A stretch of DNA of 64,000 bases from Desertivirga xinjiangensis. GTDB taxonomy: Bacteria > Bacteroidota > Bacteroidia > Sphingobacteriales > Sphingobacteriaceae. A program made the position numbers and the translations under genes. The stretch is taken from NCBI RefSeq assembly GCF_024436435.1, contig NZ_JAFMZP010000011.1, positions 62,001 to 126,000 of the forward strand, read 5' to 3'. This document shows, in pieces, positions 17,371 through 27,327 of the stretch (its first letter is position 1; the number at the start of each line of letters is the position of its first letter). Under the pieces are notes generated by a model, which was given only the letters and a program-made list of their open reading frames with translations, ran no database searches and was not told the origin of the DNA.

Positions 17371-18387
17371 ATGATACAGAACAACAATCAGGGAGCATTA
17401 CAGCATCCGCTAGGAACCGGTTTCAACGCCCAATCAACAGCAGCAGAGGTTATCGAGGGAATAAACCTTACTGGCAAGATCACTATCGTGACTGGGGGCA
17501 ATACGGGTATAGGACTCGAAACAGCAAAAACGCTTGCAGCCGCAGGAGCCACGGTAATAATACCTGCGAGGGATGTGGAAAAAGCAAAGAAAAATCTGGA
17601 AGATCTTACCAACATAGAAATCTATGCCCTGGACATTATGGATCCCGCCTCTATCGATAGCTTTGCAGAAAAGTTTTTATCTTCAAACCGTCCTTTACAT
17701 TTATTGATCAATAATGCAGGAATCATGTGGGTGCCTTTACGTAAAGACAGCCGCGGTATCGAATCACAATTGTCCACAAATTACATCGGACAATTTCATT
17801 TAACTGCTAAACTGTGGCCGGCGCTTAAGCAAGCAAATGGAGCAAGAGTGGTAAATGTCTCTTCGCTTGGTCATCATATGGCAGCGTTTAATTTCGATGA
17901 TCCCAATTTTGATCACCGCGAATATGAGACACTGCAGGCATATGGTCAGTCCAAAACAGCCAGCAACCTTTTTACCCTGGAACTGGACAACCGTGCAAGA
18001 GAGCACAACGTAAGAGCGTATTCAGTACACCCGGGATCCATTGCAGGCACCGAGTTGGGCAGGGAAGCTTCAACGGAGCTGTTTCAGAAGATGGGATTCC
18101 TGGATGAAAAGGGTAGTATGCGCCCGGAGGTTTTAGCAACGTTGAAAACAATACCCCAGGGTGCCGCTACAACCGTTTGGGCCGCTACCAGTGGTCTGCT
18201 CAAAAATATGGGTGGTGTGTATTGTGAAGATGGTGATATTGCGGAACTGTTGTTCTCTGATCGGGAGGTGAACGGGGCAAGGCTTCATGAATCAGGTGTG
18301 CAGCCCTATTCGCTTAATGGAAATAGTGCAAAGCGTTTGTGGGTACATACAGAAGAGATAACCAATATTCGGTTTCGAATAGCCTGA
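17371..18387 (+). CDS. short-chain dehydrogenase/reductase
   Basis: 338-aa NAD(P)-dependent oxidoreductase of the classical/extended SDR type. Seen: the nucleotide-binding TGGNTGIG near residues 44-51, NNAG near 117, and catalytic YGQSK near 179. The substrate is unknown; relatives are annotated as retinol dehydrogenase- or WW-domain oxidoreductase-like. The ATG at 17371 (MIQNNN) is preferred to an upstream in-frame ATG whose extension has no SDR features. An AraC regulator follows 90 bases later and may control it. Confidence 0.88.
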   Translation: MIQNNNQGALQHPLGTGFNAQSTAAEVIEGINLTGKITIVTGGNTGIGLETAKTLAAAGATVIIPARDVEKAKKNLEDLTNIEIYALDIMDPASIDSFAEKFLSSNRPLHLLINNAGIMWVPLRKDSRGIESQLSTNYIGQFHLTAKLWPALKQANGARVVNVSSLGHHMAAFNFDDPNFDHREYETLQAYGQSKTASNLFTLELDNRAREHNVRAYSVHPGSIAGTELGREASTELFQKMGFLDEKGSMRPEVLATLKTIPQGAATTVWAATSGLLKNMGGVYCEDGDIAELLFSDREVNGARLHESGVQPYSLNGNSAKRLWVHTEEITNIRFRIA

Positions 18388-18478
18388 AACTCAGCAATCT
18401 TTTTTATCTGGGGAAATGGATTGTAAGATTCGAATTTAATAACCAGATAGCTTAGATTTGCTTATAAGAAGTGTCGAT

Positions 18479-19282
18479 ATGGAATATCAGGCTAAATACA
18501 TTACCGAACATATTAAGTTGTCTTCTTTCCATGACAAGTTCTTTAAATCAGACGTCATGTTCGAGCATCACATGCTAATCTGGTTTGTCTCCGGTGAAAC
18601 CAAAATAGTTCGTACGGAAGGATCCTACCTCTTTAAAAAGGGAGATATTTTCTTAATACCCAGGAACCAGTTAGCCACTATCATCAATTATCCCAAGGAT
18701 GGACAGCCGCATAAAACGGTGGTAATGCATCTTACCACCGAATGGCTTCGGAGTTTCTATGCTAAGCTGGATGTTAAGCCGCTAGTTGGAGACGTTCAAA
18801 CTCTAAGTTGTTATAACCATCACCCCTTGCTTGAAAGTTGTCTTTCATCGTTGATTCCTTATTTTGACATGCAGAATCTACCACAGGACATTGCCAACCT
18901 AAAAATTACGGAAGCTGTTATCATATTACGTTCCATTGATCCCAGCATTGACAATATACTGGCCAATTTCGAGGAACCTGGTAAAATTGACCTAGCCGGT
19001 TACATGGAAAGGAATTTTATGTTCAACATGCCGCTTGAGAAATTTGGCTATTTAACCGGCAGAAGCCTGACAACATTTAAAAGGGATTTTAAAAAGGCAT
19101 TCGCTACTACACCGCAACGATGGCTGACTAAAAAACGCCTGGACCTGGCCCATTACCAGTTAGAGCAGAAAAATAAAAAGCCGACAGAAGTTTGCTATGA
19201 AGTTGGATTCGAAAACCTGTCTCATTTTTCTTTCGCATTTAAAAAACAATTTGGTTATGCACCTACAGATTTGTTGTCATAA
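18479..19282 (+). CDS. AraC-family transcriptional regulator
   Basis: 267 aa. An N-terminal cupin-like sensor domain (about 1-150) is followed by an AraC/XylS two-helix DNA-binding domain at about 165-265, with the typical FGYLTGRSLTTFKRDFKKAF and VCYEVGFENLSHFSFAFKKQFG. The ATG at 18479 starts MEYQAKYI; a TTG seven codons earlier is unlikely. Its position directly after the SDR gene suggests it regulates that gene; the ligand is unknown. Confidence 0.9.
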   Translation: MEYQAKYITEHIKLSSFHDKFFKSDVMFEHHMLIWFVSGETKIVRTEGSYLFKKGDIFLIPRNQLATIINYPKDGQPHKTVVMHLTTEWLRSFYAKLDVKPLVGDVQTLSCYNHHPLLESCLSSLIPYFDMQNLPQDIANLKITEAVIILRSIDPSIDNILANFEEPGKIDLAGYMERNFMFNMPLEKFGYLTGRSLTTFKRDFKKAFATTPQRWLTKKRLDLAHYQLEQKNKKPTEVCYEVGFENLSHFSFAFKKQFGYAPTDLLS

Positions 19283-19456
19283 AGAGTCTGATTAGAGAGG
19301 TTCCAGCCTGTCGACAAATCTGCCTCAAAAAACTCGTACTTTGAGCTTAAATGTTTAATTTTAGCCTTTAACCATTTTAATAAAGTAAAGCATTTTATAA
19401 ACCGCTTTTTGTTAAATAATTCTGCAGCTTTATTATTGATTGATTTTTAGCAAAAT

Positions 19457-21076
19457 TTGAAAAACTTCTTACTGACTGTCTTTTTGCTGCTTATCGCCTA
19501 TTTCGCCTTTTCTGTAGATTATGCGGATTCTATCTATATGCGTCTTGACAAAGTTATGGATAACAGGCAGCTGTATATGGCCAATAAGGAAGCAAAGATT
19601 GTTGCCATTAAGCAGTTGCTGAATCTTGGAAACTTGTCGGCAGGCCAGATCTATGATATCAACCTCAAGCTTTGCAATGAGTACAAAAAATATAAGGCTG
19701 ATTCCGCGGTATTTTACATCCGCAAAAATATTAAAATAGCCAACGAGCTGGAAAGCCAGTATCTGCTTAATAAGGCCGAAATACAGTTGGCATGGTTGTA
19801 CTCTACGGAAGGTTTGTATATTGAATCAAAAGACTTACTGGAAAATATTGACAGATCAGCTCTGGCTAAAAGTCTTCTTCCGGATTATTACGAGTGCTAT
19901 AATGCTTTTTGTAGTCACTATGGACAGAGTAATAATAACAACCTCTACTATACCAGAAGCGAATTATACCGTGATTCTTTATTGACCGTCCTCGATTCTG
20001 GTTCTCTCAAGCACCAGATTGTACATGCCACGAAGATCCTGTATAAAGGAAAAAGGAAGGAAGCCGAAACTGCCCTGCTCTTATTGCTAAATAAAACCAC
20101 AGATAAAAATACGGAGCGAGCTGAGATTGCTTATTTATTGGGCCGGATGTATATGGATGAAGGGAATAAAGAATTGCAGAAGAAGTATTACGCAATCTCG
20201 GCTATAACCGACGTGGAAAATTCTATTAAGGATAACGCCTCCCTTCAAAGCCTGGCGCTTACCTTTTATAAAGAAGGGGATATCGACCAGGCTTTCCGTT
20301 TTATTGAAGCTGCCATAAACGATGCGCTGTTTTGTAACGTCAGATACCGGACTGTTGAGGGATCTACTTTCTATCCTATTATCAATGCCTCATTTCAGGA
20401 AAAGGAAAGAAACCAGAAGATGGAGTTTCGTATGTATCTTATTCTGATAAGCATCCTTTCTGTATTTCTGATTGCCGGTATAATTTACATTTACAAGCAG
20501 ATGAAACGGGTTTCAAAGATTCGCCAGGAGCTATTTCAGACCAACGAAAAGCTGAGCAAGTTAAATAACGAATTACAACAGGCGAATGATAACCTCTTTG
20601 AATCAAATCATATTAAGGAAGAATATATCGCCCATTTTTTCGATCTGTGCTCTACCTATATTGACAAGCTGGAAAACTACCGTAAATCTTTACATAAGAA
20701 AGCTGCGAATAACCAGCTTGATGATTTATTTAAGACTTTGAAATCAACAGGTATTGTGGAAACAGAGTTGGGCGAATTGTATAAAAACTTCGATACGATT
20801 TTCCTGAATCTTTATCCCACTTTTGTGCGGGAGTTTAATGTTCTCCTTGTACAGGAGGAACATATCTATCCGAAGCAGGGAGAGTTGCTGAATACCGAGT
20901 TAAGGATCTTCGCCCTCATTCGTCTGGGTATTACAGACAGTGTTAAAATAGCTAGCTTCCTGAGGTATTCACTAAGAACAGTTTATAACTACCGGACCAA
21001 GGTTAGGAATAAGGCAATATCCCGCGATGATTTTGAAGAAATGGTGAAAGAGATCGGCACCCTAAAGCACGATTAA
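19457..21076 (+). CDS. TPR-DUF6377 membrane regulator
   Basis: 539 aa. Signal peptide MKNFLLTVFLLLIAYFAFS, a periplasmic TPR-like helical region to about 320, one membrane helix at about 325-344 (YLILISILSVFLIAGIIYIY), a coiled coil at about 350-385, and a cytoplasmic C-terminal domain resembling DUF6377 with a terminal helix-turn-helix-like segment (TDSVKIASFLRYSLRTVYNY). It probably senses a glycan-derived signal and controls the adjacent SusC/SusD locus. The start is TTG at 19457: an in-frame TAG lies three codons upstream, and the first ATG would destroy the signal peptide. Confidence 0.82.
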   Translation: MKNFLLTVFLLLIAYFAFSVDYADSIYMRLDKVMDNRQLYMANKEAKIVAIKQLLNLGNLSAGQIYDINLKLCNEYKKYKADSAVFYIRKNIKIANELESQYLLNKAEIQLAWLYSTEGLYIESKDLLENIDRSALAKSLLPDYYECYNAFCSHYGQSNNNNLYYTRSELYRDSLLTVLDSGSLKHQIVHATKILYKGKRKEAETALLLLLNKTTDKNTERAEIAYLLGRMYMDEGNKELQKKYYAISAITDVENSIKDNASLQSLALTFYKEGDIDQAFRFIEAAINDALFCNVRYRTVEGSTFYPIINASFQEKERNQKMEFRMYLILISILSVFLIAGIIYIYKQMKRVSKIRQELFQTNEKLSKLNNELQQANDNLFESNHIKEEYIAHFFDLCSTYIDKLENYRKSLHKKAANNQLDDLFKTLKSTGIVETELGELYKNFDTIFLNLYPTFVREFNVLLVQEEHIYPKQGELLNTELRIFALIRLGITDSVKIASFLRYSLRTVYNYRTKVRNKAISRDDFEEMVKEIGTLKHD

Positions 21077-21230
21077 GCTATTAATTTCTTCCCAAACCAG
21101 TACTTTTTTGAGCTTATATTTATTTGCAATAGATTGTAAATGAATATGTTATGTTTTTATTTAAGTACTTTTTTTAATGCATCGAAAGTAAAGGGGATTA
21201 TATGTGTTTACATTTGATCAGCCAATAAAA

Positions 21231-21253
21231 TGCAATGCTAACTATTCATTGCA
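21231..21253. promoter_or_regulatory. inverted repeat upstream of susC
   Basis: TGCAATG (21231-21237) and CATTGCA (21247-21253) are separated by 9 bases, about 44 bases before the susC ATG. Candidate operator for the upstream regulator; short arms, so tentative. Confidence 0.3.
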
Positions 21254-21296
21254 CTTTCAAATACCGATTATTTAAATAACCACAAGATCAAAGATT

Positions 21297-24263
21297 ATGA
21301 GGCCTTTATTTACAAAAAGACTTTTACAGTTTTTTATTTTTTTTGCATGTGGCATTTCTGCGCCTGCTTTTGCCCAGAACTTCCGGGTGCAGGGTACTGT
21401 CACTGATGCAGCCACGGGCGAGACTTTAATCGGAGTTTCCGTTGTCGTGAAAGGGACGAGAACCGGAACTTCGACAGGTGTTGATGGTCGTTACACCATT
21501 GCAGACGTACCACCGGGTTCAGTGCTGGTTGTTTCTTACATCGGCTACGATGCTCTTGAAGTTCCGGCAAATTCCGTCAAGGTTGACATCAAATTAAAGG
21601 CTTCCAACAACGTATTGGAAGACGTTGTGGTTATTGGTTACGGTTCCGTAAAACGGAAGGACGTTACCACTGCCATTTCCACTGTTTCTACGAAAGACCT
21701 GGAACAGCGTCCGATTGTGTCTGCTGCGCAGGCGATACAAGGCCGGGCCGCGGGGGTTTCAGTGATACAACCTAACGGAGCCCCTGGTGCTGAAATGTCT
21801 ATCCGTGTGCGAGGTACAACTTCGTTTAACGGTAGCAATGACCCTTTGTATGTGGTAGATGGGGTGCCGGTTGATAATATCAGATTCCTGGCGCCGACAG
21901 ATATTGAGAGCATGCAGGTTCTGAAGGATGCCTCTTCAGCGGCAATTTATGGTTCGCGCGCCGCAAACGGCGTAGTTTTGATCACAACCAAGACAGGAAA
22001 AAATGGCGATCCGAAGATTTCATTCAATGCTCAGTTCACACAAAACAAAGTCACGAATGAAATTGATGTGCTAAATACGGCGCAATACAGGGATTTGCAA
22101 AATGAGATTGGCCTTATCAATCTTCCTGCCGGATTGACTGATCAAACCAACTGGGCTGATGAAACTTATAAAACGGGGGAATTACAGAATTACCAGTTAT
22201 CTATATCTGATGGTACAGAAAAACTTAGGTATTATCTTTCCGCAGGGTATTTGGGCGAAACGGGTATATTAACTAGTTCATTCTTTAAACGGTATAGTTT
22301 CCGAGCTAACATCGATAATAAAGTACGGAAGTGGCTAACTATAGGTGCCAATGTCAATTATTCTGATAATTCAAGTAATGGCGTATCAACAGGCCTGGGA
22401 TCCGATCAAGGTGGCGTTGTTTTGGCAGTGATAAACACACCGACCTTCGCACCTGTACGGAATGCGGATAACCAGTATTATAATAATTTCTACGGAGCCA
22501 ATATTGTAAGCCCGCTTGAAAACATGGCGCGAAGCAGAAATAATAAAGACAGGGAAAACCGGCTCATCGCTTCGGGAAATGCATTATTCACTTTTATTCC
22601 TGAATTGACCTTTAAAACCTCGTTAGCAATGGACAGGAGGAATGCCCTGAATACCACTTTCCTTGATCCACTTTCAACTAGCTGGGGCCGGAACCAGTTT
22701 GGTGAAGCTTCTGACAACCGGAACATGAACACGGTGTTGACATTCGACAATGTATTGAATTATAATAAGACATTCAATAAACATGGAATAGAAGCAATGG
22801 CGGGAACATCCTACACCAACTCAGATTATTCGAATAGTTATATCAATGCTTCGCATTTTAGGAACGATTTGATACAGACGCTTAATGTAGCCAACAGAAT
22901 AGCCTGGGATAACACAGGCACAGGCCGGTCTCAATGGGCAATCATGTCTTACTTCGGCCGGGTAGCCTACAATTATGATAGCAAATACCTTTTAACCGCC
23001 AATATTCGTTCTGATGGGTCCTCTAAGCTTCATCCGGATCACCGCTGGGGTTATTTTCCATCGTTTTCTGCAGCATGGAGGTTGTCCTCGGAGGAGTTCA
23101 TGGACGGAATAGACTGGCTGAATGATTTAAAGATTCGCGGGGGATGGGGTCAAACTGGAAATCAGTCAGGAATCGGAGATTATGCGTATCTGCAACGTTA
23201 TAATGTTCGCCGCGTTGAGTGGTTTCAGACTGGAAATGAAAAAGCCGTTCCAACAATTAGTCAGGCAAACTTACGTACTCCCGATCTTACCTGGGAGACC
23301 ACAACTCAAACAAACCTGGGCTTAGATTTTACTGCGTTCAAAGATCGAGTGACTGTTAATCTCGATTATTATTACAAGAAAACTAAAGATATGTTGATGA
23401 ATGTGTCATTGCCATCAGGAGCTGCAGCAGCGAACACCATTGCAAGAAATGAGGGAGAAATGTCTAATAGAGGTTTTGAAGTTTTGGTGAATACCCGAAA
23501 TTTCGATGGCCCATTTGCCTGGAACACTGATTTCAATATTTCCTTTAACAAAAATAAACTTGAAAGTCTTCAATTACAACAGATCTATACTGATGCTGTA
23601 ACCAGCAACTTCAGTGACGAAGCGGTTGTCCGTAACCAACCTGGCCGCTCTTTAGGAGGATTTTTCGGTTATATCAGTGATGGGGTTGATCCTGAAACAG
23701 GCGAACTGATGTACAGGGACCTGAATGGAGATTCAAAAATCTCTTCCACTGACAGAACTTATATTGGAGATCCGAATGCTGATTTTATTTTTGGACTAAC
23801 CAACTCCTTCTCGTACAAGAATTTTAATTTAAGCGTATTCCTGCAAGGGTCTTACGGCAACGATATTTTCAATGCTTCAAGAATTGAGACAGAAGGCATG
23901 TACGACGGTAAGAATCAATCGGTAAGGGTACTGGACAGATGGAGGGTTCCGGGGCAAATAAAAGAAGTGCCCAAGGCTGGTTTTGTATTAAGAAACTCCA
24001 CGTACTTTATTGAAGACGGTAGTTATTTGCGCGTGAAGAATGTATCGTTGTCTTACAATGTTACTGGAGACCTTTTAAGAAAATTAAAAATAAGCCGTGT
24101 GCAGCCATATTTCTCTGCAAGCAATTTATTAACATGGACTAACTATTCAGGAATGGATCCGGAGGTTAATCAGTGGGGAAATAATGGTGCTGTACAGGGG
24201 ATAGATTGGGGTACTTACCCACAGAGTAAATCATTTGTACTTGGTCTAAATGTTCAATTTTAA
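21297..24263 (+). CDS. SusC/RagA-family TonB-dependent outer membrane transporter
   Basis: 988 aa. A signal peptide ending near AFAQ is followed by an N-terminal carboxypeptidase-regulatory-like domain (VQGTVTDAATGETLIGVSVVVKGT, residues about 31-115), a plug domain starting near VVIGYGSVKRKDVTTAIS with SRAANGVVLITTKTGK, and a long beta-barrel ending in aromatic-flanked VLGLNVQF. It imports oligosaccharides through the outer membrane with its SusD partner. No N-terminal signalling extension is present, so regulation is not of the anti-sigma type. First gene of the utilisation locus. Confidence 0.97.
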   Translation: MRPLFTKRLLQFFIFFACGISAPAFAQNFRVQGTVTDAATGETLIGVSVVVKGTRTGTSTGVDGRYTIADVPPGSVLVVSYIGYDALEVPANSVKVDIKLKASNNVLEDVVVIGYGSVKRKDVTTAISTVSTKDLEQRPIVSAAQAIQGRAAGVSVIQPNGAPGAEMSIRVRGTTSFNGSNDPLYVVDGVPVDNIRFLAPTDIESMQVLKDASSAAIYGSRAANGVVLITTKTGKNGDPKISFNAQFTQNKVTNEIDVLNTAQYRDLQNEIGLINLPAGLTDQTNWADETYKTGELQNYQLSISDGTEKLRYYLSAGYLGETGILTSSFFKRYSFRANIDNKVRKWLTIGANVNYSDNSSNGVSTGLGSDQGGVVLAVINTPTFAPVRNADNQYYNNFYGANIVSPLENMARSRNNKDRENRLIASGNALFTFIPELTFKTSLAMDRRNALNTTFLDPLSTSWGRNQFGEASDNRNMNTVLTFDNVLNYNKTFNKHGIEAMAGTSYTNSDYSNSYINASHFRNDLIQTLNVANRIAWDNTGTGRSQWAIMSYFGRVAYNYDSKYLLTANIRSDGSSKLHPDHRWGYFPSFSAAWRLSSEEFMDGIDWLNDLKIRGGWGQTGNQSGIGDYAYLQRYNVRRVEWFQTGNEKAVPTISQANLRTPDLTWETTTQTNLGLDFTAFKDRVTVNLDYYYKKTKDMLMNVSLPSGAAAANTIARNEGEMSNRGFEVLVNTRNFDGPFAWNTDFNISFNKNKLESLQLQQIYTDAVTSNFSDEAVVRNQPGRSLGGFFGYISDGVDPETGELMYRDLNGDSKISSTDRTYIGDPNADFIFGLTNSFSYKNFNLSVFLQGSYGNDIFNASRIETEGMYDGKNQSVRVLDRWRVPGQIKEVPKAGFVLRNSTYFIEDGSYLRVKNVSLSYNVTGDLLRKLKISRVQPYFSASNLLTWTNYSGMDPEVNQWGNNGAVQGIDWGTYPQSKSFVLGLNVQF

Positions 24264-24274
24264 AAGCAACCATA

Positions 24275-25795
24275 ATGACACTTAAATATATATATCAAGG
24301 CTTATTATACAGCTCACTTCTGATCTGTGCTTCATGCTCCTTAGTCAAAGATCCTTTAGATACCTATTCTGATGTAACAGAGGGAGTGACTGAGGATGGT
24401 GTACAGATTGTTTTCAAAGATAAGGCAGCGGCTCAAAGCCATTTGACAACACTTTACAATCAAATGAGGGACCGCCAGGAGCATTGGTATCTCGATTTGC
24501 TACTAATTGCAGAGTCACATTCTGACAATGCTTATGCCGGGACGACAGGCGCCGAGGTTGTTCCTTTTGAAACAAATTCAATTGAAGGTTCGAATTCTGT
24601 TATTGCGAGGGACTGGGACAGGTATATGGAGGATGTAGCGCGAGCAAACCGGCTGATCAATAATGTGGATTCAGTGGTAGATAATACCTTCAGTACTGCT
24701 GAAAGAGAACAAATCAAATCGCAGGGAAAGATCTTCAGAGCTATGGTTCTTTTTGATATGGTTCGTTTGTGGGGATCAATTCCTGTAATCACACGGGAAG
24801 GCCGTAATATAACTTCTGGAACAATTGGCGAGGTTTACGGGGATTATTTCCCTGCTCAAAATACTGAAGAGGAAGCTTACAGGCAAATCGAGAAAGACCT
24901 GACAGAGGCCCTCGTATCTGCACCGGATAATGATGCGACGAATAAAACGCTTTTCACCAAATCTGTTGCCCGTGCTTTACTCGCTAAAGTGTATGCAGAA
25001 AAACCGATAAGAGACTATGCAAAAGTTATTCAGTACGCAGATCAGCTTGCCGCTGATGGTTTCGATCTTGTCCAAGATTTCAGCGATCTGTTTGGGATGA
25101 ATGCAGGAGGAACAGATGCTAAGATGAGAAACACAAAGGAATCGATCCTTGAAGCGCAATTCTTTTCCGGAAACGGCAATTGGGTAACCTGGATGCTTGG
25201 TCGCGATCTGACAAACTATAACAATAGTTTCACCTGGGCGAAATGGGTCACTCCCTCGCGAAACCTGATCAAAGCTTTCCAGGACGAAGGAGACCAGGAG
25301 CGTTTTGCCGAATCGGTTGTATATTACGAAACTACATGGAGCAATTATTATCCGGCTAACAATTATCCCTTCATGTACAAAACCCGCTCTGCATTTAACA
25401 GTATCATCAAGTTCAGATATGCAGATGTTCTACTATTAAAAGCCGAAGCTCTCATTATGAGGAGTAATCCGGATCTTGGCGCTGCTGCTGACATTATTGA
25501 CAGGATTCGTGAGCGTGCCAGTCTTGGAAAGTTATCCAATTCCGTACGCAGTAGCAAGGATGCTATGGTAAATGCATTGTTGAAGGAGCGCCGTTTGGAG
25601 TTGGCTTTTGAAGGTCAGCGCTGGTTCGACCTGGTTCGATTAAATAAAGTGGAAGAAGTAATGAACGCGGTTTATGCAAAAGATTCAGGCAGAAAACCCC
25701 TGGCTTACCGTTTTAATCAAACATCTTATCGCCTGCCAATCCCACAAGCTGTAATCGACCAAAATCCTAAGATCATTCAGAATCCGGGTTATTAA
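24275..25795 (+). CDS. SusD/RagB-family glycan-binding lipoprotein
   Basis: 506 aa. Lipoprotein signal with Cys near residue 21 (LLICASCS), exposed on the cell surface. It has TPR-like helices and the typical SusD segments RAMVLFDMVRLWGSIPVIT near residue 150 and LLKERRLELAFEGQRWFDLVRL near 430-450, ending in a LPIPQAVIDQNPKIIQNPGY-type C-terminus. It forms the lid over the SusC barrel. Only 11 bases separate it from susC, so they are co-transcribed. Confidence 0.96.
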   Translation: MTLKYIYQGLLYSSLLICASCSLVKDPLDTYSDVTEGVTEDGVQIVFKDKAAAQSHLTTLYNQMRDRQEHWYLDLLLIAESHSDNAYAGTTGAEVVPFETNSIEGSNSVIARDWDRYMEDVARANRLINNVDSVVDNTFSTAEREQIKSQGKIFRAMVLFDMVRLWGSIPVITREGRNITSGTIGEVYGDYFPAQNTEEEAYRQIEKDLTEALVSAPDNDATNKTLFTKSVARALLAKVYAEKPIRDYAKVIQYADQLAADGFDLVQDFSDLFGMNAGGTDAKMRNTKESILEAQFFSGNGNWVTWMLGRDLTNYNNSFTWAKWVTPSRNLIKAFQDEGDQERFAESVVYYETTWSNYYPANNYPFMYKTRSAFNSIIKFRYADVLLLKAEALIMRSNPDLGAAADIIDRIRERASLGKLSNSVRSSKDAMVNALLKERRLELAFEGQRWFDLVRLNKVEEVMNAVYAKDSGRKPLAYRFNQTSYRLPIPQAVIDQNPKIIQNPGY

Positions 25796-25799
25796 TAAA

Positions 25800-27314
25800 A
25801 TGAACATGAAAAAATATATGAGCAAATTGAAAAGCATTGCGCTGGCCTTAACCCTTTTGGGTTCGATAGTCACCGCATGTGGGACTGATAAAAAAAATAG
25901 TGACACAGCGCAACCGGTTGATCCAGAGGTTCCTACCAGCGGCGATGTGACTATATATGTGACCACAAATACGCGGTCACAGGACTTCACAAAAACCTTT
26001 GTTGATTTCAGCGATAAATCCAACATGTCGCCTAATACCATAACATTAAACCCGGCCCAAACCTATCAGTCAATGGACGGTTTCGGATCGGCAATAACAG
26101 GGTCTGCCTGTTATAACTTGCTAAAAATGACACAGGCTGACAGAACGAAGTTCCTTAAGGAAACTTTTTCTGAAACTGAAGGAATGGGTCAAAGCTATGT
26201 TCGTATAGCCATTGGGTGTTCTGACTTTTCGCTGAGTGAATATACTTGCTGGGATACCCCGGGTATTGAGAATTTCGGGCTGCAGAACGAAGAGGTTCAT
26301 TATGTTATTCCGGTTTTAAAGGAAATACTTGCTATCAATCCTAACCTCAAAATTATAGGTTCACCATGGACTTGTCCCCGCTGGATGAAAGTCAATAACC
26401 TGACCGACCTGCAGCCGTTTAACTCATGGACCAGCGGTCAGCTTAATCCGGCTCATTACCAGAATTATGGAACATATTTTGTGAAATGGATCCAGGCGAT
26501 GGCTACAAACGGAATCAATGTTTCAGCCATTACGCCACAAAACGAGCCATTAAACAGGGGGAATTCAGCATCGCTTTATATGAGCTGGGAAGAGCAGCTT
26601 GCTTTTGTGAAAACAGCCTTGGGGCCAAAACTGAGAGGAGCGGGACTCGATACAAAGATCTACCTCTTCGACCATAACTATGACTATGATAACATCGCTT
26701 CACAAAACGATTATCCTGCAAAGATCTATGAGGATGCCGTTGCAGCAGGATATGTAGCAGGTGCTGCTTTTCATAATTACGGTGGAAATAGAGCTGAACT
26801 TCTAGATATTCAGTCTAAGCGTCCCGACAAGGAACTGATCTTCACAGAGACCTCCATTGGTACATGGAATGATGGCCAAAATCTGGCTGTCCGTTTAATG
26901 GATGATATGAGAGAAGTAGGATTGGGAACAGTGAACAACTGGAGCAGGGCAGTGATCGTGTGGAACCTGATGCTCGATACCGAGCGCGGACCTAACAGGG
27001 CCGGGGGGTGTCAGACTTGTTATGGTGCTGTAGATATAAATAAATCCGATTACAAGACGATCAAGAAAAACTCACACTATTACATAATCGGCCATTTATC
27101 ATCTGTGGTTAAACCTGGTGCTGTCCGTATCGGCGCAAGCGGATATTCTGCAGAAGGTGTTACCTATTCCGGATTTAAAAATACCGATGGCACTTATGCC
27201 CTGGTTTTGCTGAACGAATCAAATGAAATTAAGAAAATAACATTAAGCGACGGAACAAAGTATTTCAGTTATGCTGTGCCATCAAAATCCGTGGTTTCAT
27301 ATCGTTGGAAATAA
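25800..27314 (+). CDS. glycoside hydrolase family 30 lipoprotein (likely beta-1,6-glucanase)
   Basis: 504 aa. Lipoprotein signal (SIVTACG), probably surface-exposed. The GH30 (beta/alpha)8 domain covers about residues 80-420, with acid/base Glu in TPQNEP near 247 and nucleophile Glu in FTETSIG near 352; a beta-sandwich side domain forms the C-terminus. GH30 includes glucosylceramidases and endo-beta-1,6-glucanases. The gene order of this locus favours beta-1,6-glucan as substrate; that is inference. It starts 4 bases after the susD stop. Confidence 0.9.
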   Translation: MNMKKYMSKLKSIALALTLLGSIVTACGTDKKNSDTAQPVDPEVPTSGDVTIYVTTNTRSQDFTKTFVDFSDKSNMSPNTITLNPAQTYQSMDGFGSAITGSACYNLLKMTQADRTKFLKETFSETEGMGQSYVRIAIGCSDFSLSEYTCWDTPGIENFGLQNEEVHYVIPVLKEILAINPNLKIIGSPWTCPRWMKVNNLTDLQPFNSWTSGQLNPAHYQNYGTYFVKWIQAMATNGINVSAITPQNEPLNRGNSASLYMSWEEQLAFVKTALGPKLRGAGLDTKIYLFDHNYDYDNIASQNDYPAKIYEDAVAAGYVAGAAFHNYGGNRAELLDIQSKRPDKELIFTETSIGTWNDGQNLAVRLMDDMREVGLGTVNNWSRAVIVWNLMLDTERGPNRAGGCQTCYGAVDINKSDYKTIKKNSHYYIIGHLSSVVKPGAVRIGASGYSAEGVTYSGFKNTDGTYALVLLNESNEIKKITLSDGTKYFSYAVPSKSVVSYRWK

Positions 27315-27327
27315 TAAGAATAGTATT